From: Flagellimonas hadalis
Lineage (GTDB): Bacteria > Bacteroidota > Bacteroidia > Flavobacteriales > Flavobacteriaceae
DNA length: 64,000 nucleotides
Assembly (NCBI RefSeq): GCF_007785775.2
Contig: NZ_VNIK02000015.1
Location: 24,784-88,783, forward strand
Direction: 5' to 3'
Under the pieces are notes generated by a model. The model did not search any database, was not told the DNA's origin, and saw only the letters and a program-made list of their open reading frames with translations. Made by a program: the position numbers and the translations under genes. Shown here piece after piece: positions 19,001 to 27,496 of the stretch (position 1 is its first letter; every line of letters begins with the position of its first letter).

Positions 19001-19219
19001 CTGTCCTACAGGATCCCAAAGGACATGTTGTCGAATATCGGCCTAACCGCTTTGGACATCTCCCTCTCCGGAAGGAACCTTTGGAGAAAGTTCAAGGACG
19101 GTTTTGAAGGAGCGGATCCTGAAGTGAATACAGATGGTATTACCAACGGGAATGCCTACTTGGGGTATAGTATGCCGGCCACCAAGACATATACACTCAC
19201 CTTAACCGCCAAATTTTAA
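16073..19219 (+). CDS. SusC/RagA TonB-dependent outer membrane transporter (SusC2)
   Basis: A 1048-aa transporter with a signal peptide (near FVGTTETNA, about residue 33), an unusually long linker of ~35 residues, a carboxypeptidase-regulatory-like domain (VSGNVVDETGTPLPGASI), a plug (GSGTRIVIRGGSSITGN, AAALYGSRAANGVLL) and a barrel ending in KF. Partner SusD2 starts 11 bp downstream. It belongs to a different SusC subgroup from SusC1, judging from the NNFVNSLSGKVAGVQI plug start. Hyp box F upstream and the downstream peptidases suggest it imports Pro/Hyp-containing peptides; that is inference. Confidence 0.92.
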   Translation: MKNLIKLSKRITNQLLLVCTYMICFFVGTTETNAMDPSISRGEDGNEMAKMTGAERVSDGVQFSVSGNVVDETGTPLPGASIVEKGSQNGTQTDFDGNFTLEVSGQNAVLEISYMGYNSQEVALNGRTSISVVLQENAQALSEVVVTALGIKSDKRALGYATAQVDGDDISGVKATNNFVNSLSGKVAGVQISSTSSQPGSGTRIVIRGGSSITGNNQPLIVVNGVPFDAANSSTSSGLGDIDPNSIESLSVLKGASAAALYGSRAANGVLLITTKSGEFESKPVITFSNSVSFDRIYEIPLQKEWSQGFWDGTDWSYVDGETSFTSTSFGPRISDVPGAQYYDRWDVFKTAFTNESTISASGGTSKASYFVSYSNLMNDGILDPLKFRRNSINANTSFKFTPKLTVSSSILYTTQKNSRLDEDSSNSAFMNTILAAPNTWNPYPLYDEEGNLRSYRGGSRDPYLWLLNNVGDNNVRDRFNGTITIEYEIVPKLRFRSVTGISASSLHEDAHYNKGGYASVQGSYSTSERFDRNIESTETLTYDNDFGDFSVMALVGHNISEERRRQVYFNGTGLVLPGIYNTANVSGYSSGEYKRMFRAYSYFGQAVIGYKNFLYYTVTGRNDWASSLADSFFYPSHSLGFVFSELLPKSDVFNYGKLRASYAKVGAPADPYTRNVVLGSPASDGVLWPFNGQQSYLSTTQIANFGLTNEFKSEVELGAELKFFQNRLGIDFAYYHNWSDNQILGEQFLASTGYTYGNVNIGGITHKGVELGIYATPIQTEDFEWDVNINFSKDNPMVDNLGNTDEPIGVGSYGTAVVGQPYPVIYGPGFLRDDQGRLVLSDAPGTGYGRPLADNSQNQILGQTVPDWIGSFRTSFRYKNLSFSALLDVSVGGYLYSLNDHYLTYYGMAKHQENRPEDNMITFDGVMGHVENGEVVVTSETPEPTRYDLYWQTVAQNVWEDNIMPRDYIKLREANLSYRIPKDMLSNIGLTALDISLSGRNLWRKFKDGFEGADPEVNTDGITNGNAYLGYSMPATKTYTLTLTAKF

Positions 19220-19229
19220 CATAAAGACG

Positions 19230-20684
19230 ATGAAAAGAACATATATAAAACACTACACTATTTTGGTCGCCATGATCACCCTTTTGATAGGTTGTGACAG
19301 TTGGATGGATGTCGATCAAGATCCCAATAGTATTGTTGATGGCCCGCTGATCACGGAAAATGTGATGCTGATAGGCCTAGAGGCCGAATGGGCCGCTTTG
19401 GCCACCAATCAGATGGATACCTGGGAAGGTTTTGCCCAATGGTTGTCCTGGCACTCCATTGAGGGGTCAACCTCAAGATCCATGGACATCAATGCCGGTT
19501 ATGGCAATGAAGTTTGGAATTCCTATTCCATTTCATTGAAACATGCCGTGGAACTGTATGACAAGGCCCAGGAAAATGGCAATACCCATTACCAAGGTGT
19601 GGCAGGGATCATCGCTGCCTTTCATTGGTTCTATATTGCCGATGTCTACGATCAGGCACCCTTGGAAGACGCCATCAAAGGATTGGATGTGGTACAACCC
19701 GCCCTGGTCTCCCAAACAGAACTATATGCCCATGCCAACGGACTTTTGGATGAGGCGATAGGCCTTTTGGGTGCCGCTAACCAAGGAGACCGGGTTCCGG
19801 GAACAGACGATTACCTTCTTGGAGGGGATATGGACAAATGGATCAGGTATGCATACTCGATGAAGGCCAGACAAGCTCTAAGATTGTCCTATGCTCCCGG
19901 TACCACTCCAACGGCACAGGCCGATCTGGCCCTATCATACCTTCAAAATGGGATGACATCCAATGATGATAGCGTCATGTGGAGGCATTTGGAGGAATTG
20001 GCCAATGCAAATCCATTGTTCAATTATATGAACAGGGCATACTCCGGTGGCCTTGGATTGACACCGGGCAACTTTTTGATCGACCTGATGAACTCCTACA
20101 ACGATCCCAGAAGACCGATCATGTTCACCTATTCAGAGGAGTTTCCCGATGGATTTGTAGGCTTGCAGTCCGGGGCCGTTGTCCAACCAGGGCAAACGCC
20201 CAGTCACTACAGGTATACCTATATTTCCATGTCCTATCCCGCACAGATCATGCTGTATTCGGAAACCCAGTTCATCAAGGCCGAGGCCCATGCGCTTAAA
20301 GGAGAATGGGCATTGGCAGAGGAGGCCATGAAAGCCGGAGCAAGGGCGGATATGGAATTTATCGGGGTAGATTCAGCAGAGATCGGCACCTATTTGACCC
20401 AACCCTCATTGACCATGCCAACCAATGTGGAAGATGCCCAACAACTCATCATAGAGCAAAAATATATTGCCAATGTGTTCAGGACCCACGAAACCTATTT
20501 TGATTTTGTGAGGACCGGGTATCCGGAGTTTGATTTTGATTATATGCTGTTGAACGTGTACAACACGGAAACGTTTCCCAGAAGATTTCCCTATCCGCTC
20601 AATGAGGTGGAACGAAATCCGAACGTTGCCGCTGTTGGTCAACCGGATTGGTTTGCCAAGGGAACCACTTGGGACAATAAATAA
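19230..20684 (+). CDS. SusD/RagB surface lipoprotein (SusD2)
   Basis: A 484-aa lipoprotein (lipobox ending at Cys22, LLIGCDSW) of the SusD-like superfamily, in the group with the MDVDQDPNS N-terminus. GVAGIIAAFHWFYIADVYDQAPLEDA and YSMKARQALRLSYAPG are typical TPR-like helices. It pairs with SusC2 and binds substrate at the surface. A bidirectional-looking terminator follows 15 bp after the stop, so SusC2-SusD2 is a separate transcript from the DUF885 genes. Confidence 0.9.
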   Translation: MKRTYIKHYTILVAMITLLIGCDSWMDVDQDPNSIVDGPLITENVMLIGLEAEWAALATNQMDTWEGFAQWLSWHSIEGSTSRSMDINAGYGNEVWNSYSISLKHAVELYDKAQENGNTHYQGVAGIIAAFHWFYIADVYDQAPLEDAIKGLDVVQPALVSQTELYAHANGLLDEAIGLLGAANQGDRVPGTDDYLLGGDMDKWIRYAYSMKARQALRLSYAPGTTPTAQADLALSYLQNGMTSNDDSVMWRHLEELANANPLFNYMNRAYSGGLGLTPGNFLIDLMNSYNDPRRPIMFTYSEEFPDGFVGLQSGAVVQPGQTPSHYRYTYISMSYPAQIMLYSETQFIKAEAHALKGEWALAEEAMKAGARADMEFIGVDSAEIGTYLTQPSLTMPTNVEDAQQLIIEQKYIANVFRTHETYFDFVRTGYPEFDFDYMLLNVYNTETFPRRFPYPLNEVERNPNVAAVGQPDWFAKGTTWDNK

Positions 20685-20699
20685 CCGACCAATAAATAC

Positions 20700-20731
20700 G
20701 AAAAAGGGGCCGGGCCAATGACCCCTTTTTC
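20700..20731 (+). terminator. Rho-independent terminator after SusD2
   Basis: GAAAAAGGGG pairs with CCCCTTTTTC around a 12-base GC-rich loop; the T run forms the tail. The A-rich left arm could let it act on both strands. Confidence 0.8.
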
Positions 20732-20763
20732 CTTTTTTGGGCAAGGTATAACAATGGATTGGG

Positions 20764-20771
20764 TATTTTTG
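20764..20771 (+). promoter_or_regulatory. Candidate -7 box of the first DUF885 gene
   Basis: TATTTTTG matches TAnnTTTG exactly, 45 bp before the ATG. A TTTG at 20736-20739 is a possible -33 element with a long spacer. No AraC-type tandem site stands upstream, unlike the promoter of the next DUF885 gene. Confidence 0.45.
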
Positions 20772-20815
20772 GTTGGGTCTGTTGTTAAATCGACCTTGAC
20801 CAATAACACATAAAA

Positions 20816-22561
20816 ATGAACAAAAGCATGAGGAAATTTTACAGAATGCATCTCAAGGCACTACTGTTGGCCTTGGTCATCGCATGGACCGCACATTCCC
20901 AGAACAGTGTAGGGAACGAACCTCCGGTGAGCGAACTTTATCAGCTCATGAACGAGATGTCCGCCGATCATGGGAGCCTGAGCAGGTTCTATATTGTGGA
21001 GAGTTCCCCCGAAAGAAGAGAGCGCTTCAGGGAGTTCTACCAAAGCTACTTGTCCAGACTGGAAGACTTCACATTCAATCAATTGTCGGTGAACGGTAGG
21101 GTGGATTATCTTTTGGTTAAAGGGGATATCAATAGGGAATTGCGAGGTCTAGATGAAGAGAAAGAAGAATATGGAAAAATAGAACAGTGGGTCTCCTATT
21201 CAGCTCCGATTTATGAAGTGGAGAAACTTCGAAGGAGGGGAACACATTTGGATGCAGCCAAAGTGGCTGCCCAACTGAACGAGACAAGCAAAAGATTAAA
21301 GGAATTGACCGAGCAGTTGGGGAAAACCCCACCTTTCCTTGAGCAAAACTTGTCCAGAAGGGCACTCGATGTGGTCAAAGGACATCAAACAGCACTACAA
21401 AGCGTCTATGAGTTTTATAATGAGTATGATCCGGACTTTACATGGTGGATGGAGAAGCCCTACGCCAATTTAATGGAACAGTTGAAGGCATACTCAGAAC
21501 TCATTGCGACCAAAGTGGATGAAAATACACTTTCAAAGGACGATGGCAGCGGAATTATTGGTAATCCAGTTGGCGCCAAAGAGTTGAAGAACCTATTGGA
21601 GGATGCCTTCATTCCCTATTCCGCAGAAGAGTTGGTGGAAATAGCCAATAAGGAATTCGCTTGGTGCGATAAGGAACTCTTAAAAGCATCCCGTGAAATG
21701 GGATTTGGTGATGACTGGAAGGCGGCCCAAGAAAAAGTAAAACAATCCTATGTGCCAGAAGGCCAACAGCCCGAAGCAATGCTGGATCTGTACAATCAAT
21801 CCATAGATTTTCTAAAGAAAAATGATCTATTGACCATCCCGCCCGTGGCAGAAGAAACTTGGAGGATGCAGATGATGAGCCCAGCCCGTCAAAAAATTGC
21901 CCCTTTCTTTCTTGGCGGTGAAACCTTGATGATTTCCTACCCTACGAACACCATGGACCATGATGACAAAATGATGAGCATGAGGGGGAACAACCCGCAT
22001 TTTTCAAGGGCCACCGTGCACCATGAACTGATTGCGGGACACCATTTACAAGGATTCATGAACAGGAGGCACAAGACCTATAGAAACTTTAGGACCCCTT
22101 TTTGGACCGAAGGATGGGCGTTGTACTGGGAATTGATACTTTGGGACATGGATTTTCCAAGATCTCCCGAAGACCGTATAGGAATGTTGTTCTGGAGAAT
22201 GCACCGTTGTGCCCGGATCATTTTTTCCCTCAACTACCATTTGGGCAAATGGACCCCACAACAGTGCATAGATTATCTGGTGGATAGGGTCGGGCATGAA
22301 AGGGCCAATGCGGAAGGAGAGGTAAGACGTTCATTTACGGCGAGATATGGGCCATTATATCAATTGGCTTACATGACCGGTGGAATGCAGTTCTACGCCC
22401 TCAAAAAAGAATTGGTGGACTCAGGGAAAATGACCTACAAGGAATACCATGATGCCGTTTTGCGGGAGAACAGCATGCCTGTGGAAATGGTCAGGGCCAT
22501 ACTCACCAATCAACCTTTGGACAAAAATTATAAAACTTCATGGAAGTTTTATGATAGATAA
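20816..22561 (+). CDS. DUF885 putative secreted metallopeptidase 1
   Basis: A 581-aa protein with a signal peptide (MRKFYRMHLKALLLALV, cleavage near AHSQ). The DUF885 core has HHELIAGHH near residues 402-410 and FWTEGWALYWE about 25 residues later, an HE-x3-GH plus downstream Glu pattern that looks like a zinc peptidase site. It is the first of three tandem paralogs sharing REMGFGDDWKAAQEKV, VGHERANAEGEVRRSF and a C-terminal KNYKTSWKFYD. Predicted to work in the periplasm on imported peptides; given the Hyp genes nearby, Pro/Hyp peptides are likely but unproven. It has its own promoter and a terminator-like hairpin after it. Confidence 0.8.
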   Translation: MNKSMRKFYRMHLKALLLALVIAWTAHSQNSVGNEPPVSELYQLMNEMSADHGSLSRFYIVESSPERRERFREFYQSYLSRLEDFTFNQLSVNGRVDYLLVKGDINRELRGLDEEKEEYGKIEQWVSYSAPIYEVEKLRRRGTHLDAAKVAAQLNETSKRLKELTEQLGKTPPFLEQNLSRRALDVVKGHQTALQSVYEFYNEYDPDFTWWMEKPYANLMEQLKAYSELIATKVDENTLSKDDGSGIIGNPVGAKELKNLLEDAFIPYSAEELVEIANKEFAWCDKELLKASREMGFGDDWKAAQEKVKQSYVPEGQQPEAMLDLYNQSIDFLKKNDLLTIPPVAEETWRMQMMSPARQKIAPFFLGGETLMISYPTNTMDHDDKMMSMRGNNPHFSRATVHHELIAGHHLQGFMNRRHKTYRNFRTPFWTEGWALYWELILWDMDFPRSPEDRIGMLFWRMHRCARIIFSLNYHLGKWTPQQCIDYLVDRVGHERANAEGEVRRSFTARYGPLYQLAYMTGGMQFYALKKELVDSGKMTYKEYHDAVLRENSMPVEMVRAILTNQPLDKNYKTSWKFYDR

Positions 22562-22570
22562 TAGTTGTTT

Positions 22571-22586
22571 TTAATTGTTTTGAGTT
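22571..22586 (+). repeat. 16-bp element before terminator, copy 2
   Basis: Exact copy of the element at 15474-15489, again between a stop codon and a strong hairpin. Confidence 0.6.
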
Positions 22587-22592
22587 TAGTCT

Positions 22593-22623
22593 CCTAGGGC
22601 CATCATTAAATGATGGCCCTAGG
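22593..22623 (+). terminator. Hairpin after first DUF885 gene
   Basis: Perfect 14-bp inverted repeat (arm CCTAGGGCCATCAT) with a three-base loop, followed by ATTTTC. The stem is very strong but the T tract is short, so it may be a terminator or an mRNA-stabilising stem. Confidence 0.65.
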
Positions 22624-22694
22624 ATTTTCTGGGAGCCTGATAAACCTGACCAAGGGGTTCTGTTCCAGGGATATCAGCTTGAAACCGCATTTGA

Positions 22695-22757
22695 TAATAT
22701 AATATCAATTACAGTTAATATGCGATTACGGGACGGCATAAAACTGCAATACCTTTA
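22695..22757 (+). promoter_or_regulatory. AraC-type tandem operator (Hyp box E) with -7 box
   Basis: TAATATAATATCA at 22695-22707 and TAATAT at 22716-22721, starts 21 bp apart. TACCTTTA (one mismatch to TAnnTTTG) begins at 22750, 34 bp after the second half-site. It should drive DUF885 genes 2 and 3 with a leader of about 110 nt. The rest of the 313-bp gap holds the hairpin at 22593 and the palindrome at 22760. Confidence 0.7.
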
Positions 22758-22759
22758 AA

Positions 22760-22776
22760 GTGTTCTATAAGAACAC
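22760..22776 (+). promoter_or_regulatory. Perfect palindrome at the predicted transcription start
   Basis: GTGTTCT-ATA-AGAACAC is a perfect 7-bp inverted repeat starting 3 bp after the predicted -7 box of DUF885 gene 2. It could be a repressor operator or a 5' mRNA hairpin. It differs from the Ara box. Confidence 0.5.
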
Positions 22777-22874
22777 AAGTTTTTTGCAATGCCCTAAATG
22801 ACTCGGTCCAATGCGCTACAGCTGTCATTTTCTTTCGGTATTGGATAATTTTTTTAACCAAACCAATTATCAGG

Positions 22875-24650
22875 ATGAGAAATAAAAAAATAGTATGGAT
22901 TGCCTCGGCCATTCTTTTTATGGGGTCAATTTCAATGCGCTTGAATGCACAGGCAAAACAAGAAGCGCTATATGTGCCCTGTGAGGAGATGCCGGATTTA
23001 ATGACCAAATACAATGCGGATTATGGTTCATTGGTCCGTTTTTATGCGCCCGGTGCCCGTGGATTCTGGGGAAGGACAAACGATCCCGGAGGCTCTCCAG
23101 AACGAAGGGCCAGAATGACCAAATTGCGGAACGACTATTTGGCGAAATTGGAAAAACTGGACTTTAATTCACTGCCACAAGAATGTAAGGCCGACTATGT
23201 GCTGTTCAAACGGGACTTGGAAATGGAAAATGCAGAGGCCAAAGAACAAGAGGTCGTCTATCAAAAGATCAAAAAATGGTTTCCGTTTTCCAACAACATC
23301 TATTCCTATCTAGAATTACGAAGAAGAGGTCATCAACCTGATGCCACCAAAATGGCAAAGGAATGGAACGATGTCGTTGTGCAGTTGAAAACACTTAAAA
23401 CCCAACTTGAGGAAACAACCACCTTGGCGAAGGATGAGGTGGAAGAAGCACTTCTTGTCATCACAGACCTTAAAAATTCTGCGGAGAACGTTTACTCCTT
23501 CTATAATGGATATGACCCGCTCTTCACATGGTGGATGCCAACGGTTTACGAAGAGATGGACAAAAGCTTTGACGAGTATGTCAAAACCTTCAACAACAAG
23601 GTTGATAAAGGAAAACCTGTGGACGAAAGTGGTATTGTGGGCAACCCTGTGGGCAGGGAAGAATTGATGAAGCAGTTGGAGTATGAAATGATCGACTATA
23701 CTCCAGAAGAATTGATAAAATTGGCCAATGAAGAATTCGCTTGGTGCGATGCCGAACTGCTAAAGGCATCCCAAGAAATGGGCTTTGGCAATGATTGGCA
23801 AGCGGCCCAGGAAAAAGTGAAGAACGCATATGTTGAGCCTGGCAAACAACCCGAGTTGATACTTCGTCTCTACACAGAGGCAGTTGATTTTCTCAAAAAG
23901 AACGATTTGATCACACTTCCCCCTTTGGCAGAAGAAGTATGGGGTATGGGCATGATGTCCCCCGAGCGTCAATTGGTAAATCCATTCTTTACCGGTGGCT
24001 CTTCGATCAGCATTTCATACCCCACTGATGCCATGACCTATGAGCAACGCATGATGAGCATGCGCGGCAACAATCCGCACTTCTCTATGGCCACGGTACA
24101 CCACGAATTGCTTGCGGGTCACAACCTGCAAGGGTTCATGAACAGTCGCCACCGTACCTACCGCAACTTCGGCACTCCGTTTTGGACCGAAGGATGGGCC
24201 TTGTACTGGGAGCTTTTATTGTGGGACAAAGGTTTCCCACAAGGGCCGGAAGACCGAATCGGTATGTTGTTCTGGCACATGCACCGATGTGCACGTATCA
24301 TTTTCTCCTTGAACTATCATTTGGGCAAATGGACACCACAGGAATGTATCGACTTTTTGGTAGACCGTGTAGGGCATGAGCGTGCCAACGCCGAGGGAGA
24401 GGTAAGACGTTCCTTTGTGGGCAACTACCCGCCATTGTATCAGCTGGCCTACCTCACAGGAGGTCGTCAGTTCTATGCCTTGCACAAAGAGCTTGTGGAT
24501 AGCGGTAAAATGACCAACAAGGAATTCCACGACAGGATCATCACCATGAACGCCATGCCGGTTGAAATGATCAAGGCCATTATGACCGATCAGAAAATCA
24601 GCAAAAACTACAAGGCCAAATGGAAATTCTACGATCCACCAAAACAATAA
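22875..24650 (+). CDS. DUF885 putative secreted metallopeptidase 2
   Basis: A 591-aa paralog with a signal peptide (MRNKKIVWIASAILFMG, cleavage near LNAQ). HHELLAGHN lies near residues 408-416 and FWTEGWALYWE follows. Compared with copy 1 it has an added N-terminal stretch (ARGFWGRTNDPGGSPE) and ends in WKFYDPPKQ. Its own promoter carries Hyp box E and the palindrome at 22760. The third copy begins 2 bp after its stop, so copies 2 and 3 form one operon. Activity as a peptidase is inferred from the motif. Confidence 0.8.
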   Translation: MRNKKIVWIASAILFMGSISMRLNAQAKQEALYVPCEEMPDLMTKYNADYGSLVRFYAPGARGFWGRTNDPGGSPERRARMTKLRNDYLAKLEKLDFNSLPQECKADYVLFKRDLEMENAEAKEQEVVYQKIKKWFPFSNNIYSYLELRRRGHQPDATKMAKEWNDVVVQLKTLKTQLEETTTLAKDEVEEALLVITDLKNSAENVYSFYNGYDPLFTWWMPTVYEEMDKSFDEYVKTFNNKVDKGKPVDESGIVGNPVGREELMKQLEYEMIDYTPEELIKLANEEFAWCDAELLKASQEMGFGNDWQAAQEKVKNAYVEPGKQPELILRLYTEAVDFLKKNDLITLPPLAEEVWGMGMMSPERQLVNPFFTGGSSISISYPTDAMTYEQRMMSMRGNNPHFSMATVHHELLAGHNLQGFMNSRHRTYRNFGTPFWTEGWALYWELLLWDKGFPQGPEDRIGMLFWHMHRCARIIFSLNYHLGKWTPQECIDFLVDRVGHERANAEGEVRRSFVGNYPPLYQLAYLTGGRQFYALHKELVDSGKMTNKEFHDRIITMNAMPVEMIKAIMTDQKISKNYKAKWKFYDPPKQ

Positions 24651-24652
24651 AA

Positions 24653-26389
24653 ATGATAGGCACTTTTATTGGAGCACTTTTAGGTCTTGTAACGATAGCA
24701 TCAGGTTTTGCCCAAGTAGCCGATTTTGTTCCCTGTCAGGAGATGCCCTATATTATGGAGAATTTTCAGGCAGACTCCAGGGTGTTGGATAATTTTTACA
24801 GCCCTTCCACAGGATCGTTCTACGGTTTTGGAAGGAGGGGTCCATCAGCCTCATACCCAGAAAAGTTGGAACGCATGGACCGCTTGTACAAAGAATATTT
24901 GGACAAGTTGGGTGCCTTGGACTTTGAAGCATTGTCCCAGGAATGCCAGGTGGATTATATTCTGCTCAAAAGGGACCTGAACGAAAACTTGCGTCAATCC
25001 CAAGTGGAACGACGCGAGTTGGACAGTGTGGCCAAATGGTTCCCTTTCAGCGACACAGTATACGATTTGTTCAAATTGAGAAGAAGAGGGATCCAGCCCG
25101 ATGCACAACAAGTGGCAAAGGAATGGTCTGGAATCTTTGATCAGATTGATTCGCTAAAAACAATGCTTAAGGAATCAGACGACCTAAGTGTATTGGTCAT
25201 CAGAAAAGCAACCGATGTGGGCAATGGACTCCAACAGGCCCTAGCGGACGTTCATGGGTTCTATAATGGATATGATCCCATGTTCACGTGGTGGACTTCC
25301 AAAACCTATGAAGATCTGGATGCATCCCTGAAGGAATACACCGAATTGTTCAAGCAAAAACAAACCCCTGACAAAAATGGCATCGTTTCCCGGAAACCTG
25401 TGGGAAGAGAGGAACTTATCCGCCTGCTGGAATACCAAATGGTGCCCTATACACCCGAAGAGCTCACCAAAATTGCCAATGAGGAATTTGCCTGGTGTGA
25501 AAAGGAAATGTTGAAGGCGTCGCAAGAGTTGGGATTTGGAAACGATTGGAAGGCTGCTCTGGAGTTTGTGAAAGAGACCTATGTGCCCCCTGGAAAGCAA
25601 CCAGAGGCAATATTGGATCTATATGAAAAATCCGTGGCGTTCTTAAAAAAGCATGATTTGGTCACCATTCCACCTTTGGAAGAAGAAGTTTGGGGGATGT
25701 ATATGATGTCGCCCGAAAGACAGCGTACCAACGCCTTCTTTACGGGGGGGACCAACATCACCATTTCGTATCCCACGAACACCATGGACCATGAGTTCAA
25801 GATGATGAGCATGCGGGGCAACAATCCCAATTTTTCGTTCGCTACCGTGCACCATGAGTTGATCCCAGGGCACAACATGCAATATTTCATGAATGAGCGC
25901 TACAGAACCTATCGCAATTTTGGGACTCCGTTTTGGATGGAAGGATGGGCATTGTATTGGGAACTCTTGCTGTGGGACATGGATTTTCCAACCACTCCTG
26001 AGGAAAAGATAGGAATGTTGTTCTGGCATATGCACCGTTGCGCTCGCATCATCTTTTCCTTCAATTTCCACATGGGCGAATGGACGCCACAGCAGTGTAT
26101 CGATTTTCTGGTGGATAAGGTGGGCCATGAGCGCATCAATGCCGAAAGCGAGATCCGTGGACCCTTATCAAGCAATAGCAACCCGCTGTACCAAGTGGGC
26201 TACTTGACCGGAGGGCGTCAATTCTATGCCTTGAAAAAAGAAATGGTGGACAGCGGAAAAATGGGAATAAAGGAATTCCATGACAAGGCCATTCGATTGA
26301 ATGCCATGCCCATGGAAATGGTTAGGGCCATCATTACAGGTCAAGAATTGACCAAGGACTTTAAGACCAATTGGAAGTTCTACGAATAA
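24653..26389 (+). CDS. DUF885 putative secreted metallopeptidase 3
   Basis: A 578-aa paralog. An in-frame ATG at 24620 would overlap the previous gene, but ATG 24653 gives a clean signal peptide (MIGTFIGALLGLVTIASGFAQ) and a 2-bp gap, so it is preferred. HHELIPGHN is near residues 399-407 and FWMEGWALYWE follows. Pro replaces Ala inside the HE-x3-GH motif, and EIRGPLSSNSNP replaces EVRRSF in a conserved loop, so specificity may differ from copies 1 and 2. It converges with the araC-type gene across 45 bp. Confidence 0.8.
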   Translation: MIGTFIGALLGLVTIASGFAQVADFVPCQEMPYIMENFQADSRVLDNFYSPSTGSFYGFGRRGPSASYPEKLERMDRLYKEYLDKLGALDFEALSQECQVDYILLKRDLNENLRQSQVERRELDSVAKWFPFSDTVYDLFKLRRRGIQPDAQQVAKEWSGIFDQIDSLKTMLKESDDLSVLVIRKATDVGNGLQQALADVHGFYNGYDPMFTWWTSKTYEDLDASLKEYTELFKQKQTPDKNGIVSRKPVGREELIRLLEYQMVPYTPEELTKIANEEFAWCEKEMLKASQELGFGNDWKAALEFVKETYVPPGKQPEAILDLYEKSVAFLKKHDLVTIPPLEEEVWGMYMMSPERQRTNAFFTGGTNITISYPTNTMDHEFKMMSMRGNNPNFSFATVHHELIPGHNMQYFMNERYRTYRNFGTPFWMEGWALYWELLLWDMDFPTTPEEKIGMLFWHMHRCARIIFSFNFHMGEWTPQQCIDFLVDKVGHERINAESEIRGPLSSNSNPLYQVGYLTGGRQFYALKKEMVDSGKMGIKEFHDKAIRLNAMPMEMVRAIITGQELTKDFKTNWKFYE

Positions 26390-26434
26390 AATGCGCAACT
26401 GAACAATGCCTCCGTGTGGTTTCATTTTGAATCA

Positions 26435-27310
26435 TCAGGAGGCCTTGGATTGGTTGTTCCATTTTTCGATGGAGTATTTTCTGTACTGGGTGGGCGTGGA
26501 GCCCTTTAGTTCTTTGAACTTTCTGTTGAAGTTGGCAATGTTCAGAAAGCCACATTGTTCGGAGACCATGGCTATGGAAAGATCATTGTTCTTGAAGAGC
26601 AGTCGGCAGGCATGTTCTATTCGGATCTCTATCAAAAACTGAAAGAAAGTCTTGTTGGTCCGTTTCTTAAAATAACGGCAGAAAGCATTCTTGCTCATGT
26701 TGGCCCTATCCGCCACGGTATCCAATGAAAAAGGTTCGTGGAAATGGTTCAGGGCAAATTCAAACACATTGTTCATTCGGTTACCCTCATCGTTCGTATA
26801 GGTCTTTCGGTATACGAAAGTGGACAAGGGTTGCTTTTCAGAGGATATCATGATGTCGAGAATGTGCAGTAAGGTTGCGATCCGTTGGATGCGGCTCTGG
26901 TTTTTGAGATGTCCAAAATGTGACGACAACCTTTCCAGGTTCGACAATATTTTGATGCCATATCCCGATTCCTCAAAAAAGAGCTGCAGCCTTGTCATGT
27001 CCGAAAGGCTGAAGAAATCCTTCCCGAAGGATTTTTTGGTGAAGAACAAGGTATACATGATGGATTTGGAGGAGTTCTTGGGATCGCTCCTGAACACATG
27101 GGGTACATTTTCCCCTATGACCAGCACATCACCCGGATTGAAATCGTTGACGGTGTCACCCACAATGAGGGATCCTTCCCCGGAGGCAACATAGCTTATC
27201 TGTATTTCTTCATGTTGGTGCAACTTGTCATAAAAGATGATGCCACAATCTTCTTGATAGACCAGTGCCTCTTGTTCGGGCTTGGGGATTTTGAATGGGA
27301 GAACTTTCAT
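26435..27310 (-). CDS. AraC-family transcriptional regulator
   Basis: A 291-aa regulator with an N-terminal cupin sensing domain (LHQHEEIQISYVASGEG, FNPGDVLVIGENVPHVF) and a C-terminal double helix-turn-helix (SLDTVADRANMSKNAFCRYF and SIAMVSEQCGFLNIANFNRKFKE). It sits between the DUF885 genes and the Hyp catabolic operon, which it faces divergently. I infer that it binds the tandem 21-bp-spaced sites of this region and that Hyp or a catabolite is its effector. Box B lies 60 bp upstream of its start, suggesting autoregulation. Confidence 0.88.
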   Translation of the reverse strand: MKVLPFKIPKPEQEALVYQEDCGIIFYDKLHQHEEIQISYVASGEGSLIVGDTVNDFNPGDVLVIGENVPHVFRSDPKNSSKSIMYTLFFTKKSFGKDFFSLSDMTRLQLFFEESGYGIKILSNLERLSSHFGHLKNQSRIQRIATLLHILDIMISSEKQPLSTFVYRKTYTNDEGNRMNNVFEFALNHFHEPFSLDTVADRANMSKNAFCRYFKKRTNKTFFQFLIEIRIEHACRLLFKNNDLSIAMVSEQCGFLNIANFNRKFKELKGSTPTQYRKYSIEKWNNQSKAS

Positions 27311-27369
27311 GGCTTACGAGGTTTTTGTATGAAATTACTAACTTTATAGGTGAAATCAATCTGTTAAGG

Positions 27370-27396
27370 TAATATAGTATAGATCTTAGGTAATAA
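27370..27396 (+). promoter_or_regulatory. AraC-type tandem operator (Hyp box B)
   Basis: TAATATAGTATAG at 27370-27382 and TAATAA at 27391-27396, starts 21 bp apart. No -7 box follows at 33-34 bp. Its place 60 bp before the araC-type start suggests autoregulation, or a partner for looping with box C, 127 bp away. Confidence 0.6.
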
Positions 27397-27496
27397 AAAT
27401 CAAGAAAATGGAGAAAGACATCCTTTAAGGCCTTGTGAATGGTCCTTTTATGAACTAAACTTCACCGATTGGATGGACTATGTCTTATTCTTCTGT

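Noticed and set aside
22758..22776. Further Ara box (AAGTGT at 22758)
   Set aside because: The left half fits, but 7 bp later the sequence is GAACAC, not AYRCTT; it is part of a different palindrome.
24620..24652. Longer N-terminus of the third DUF885 gene starting at ATG 24620
   Set aside because: It overlaps the end of the second copy and puts charged residues before the signal peptide; ATG 24653 gives a proper signal peptide and a 2-bp gap.
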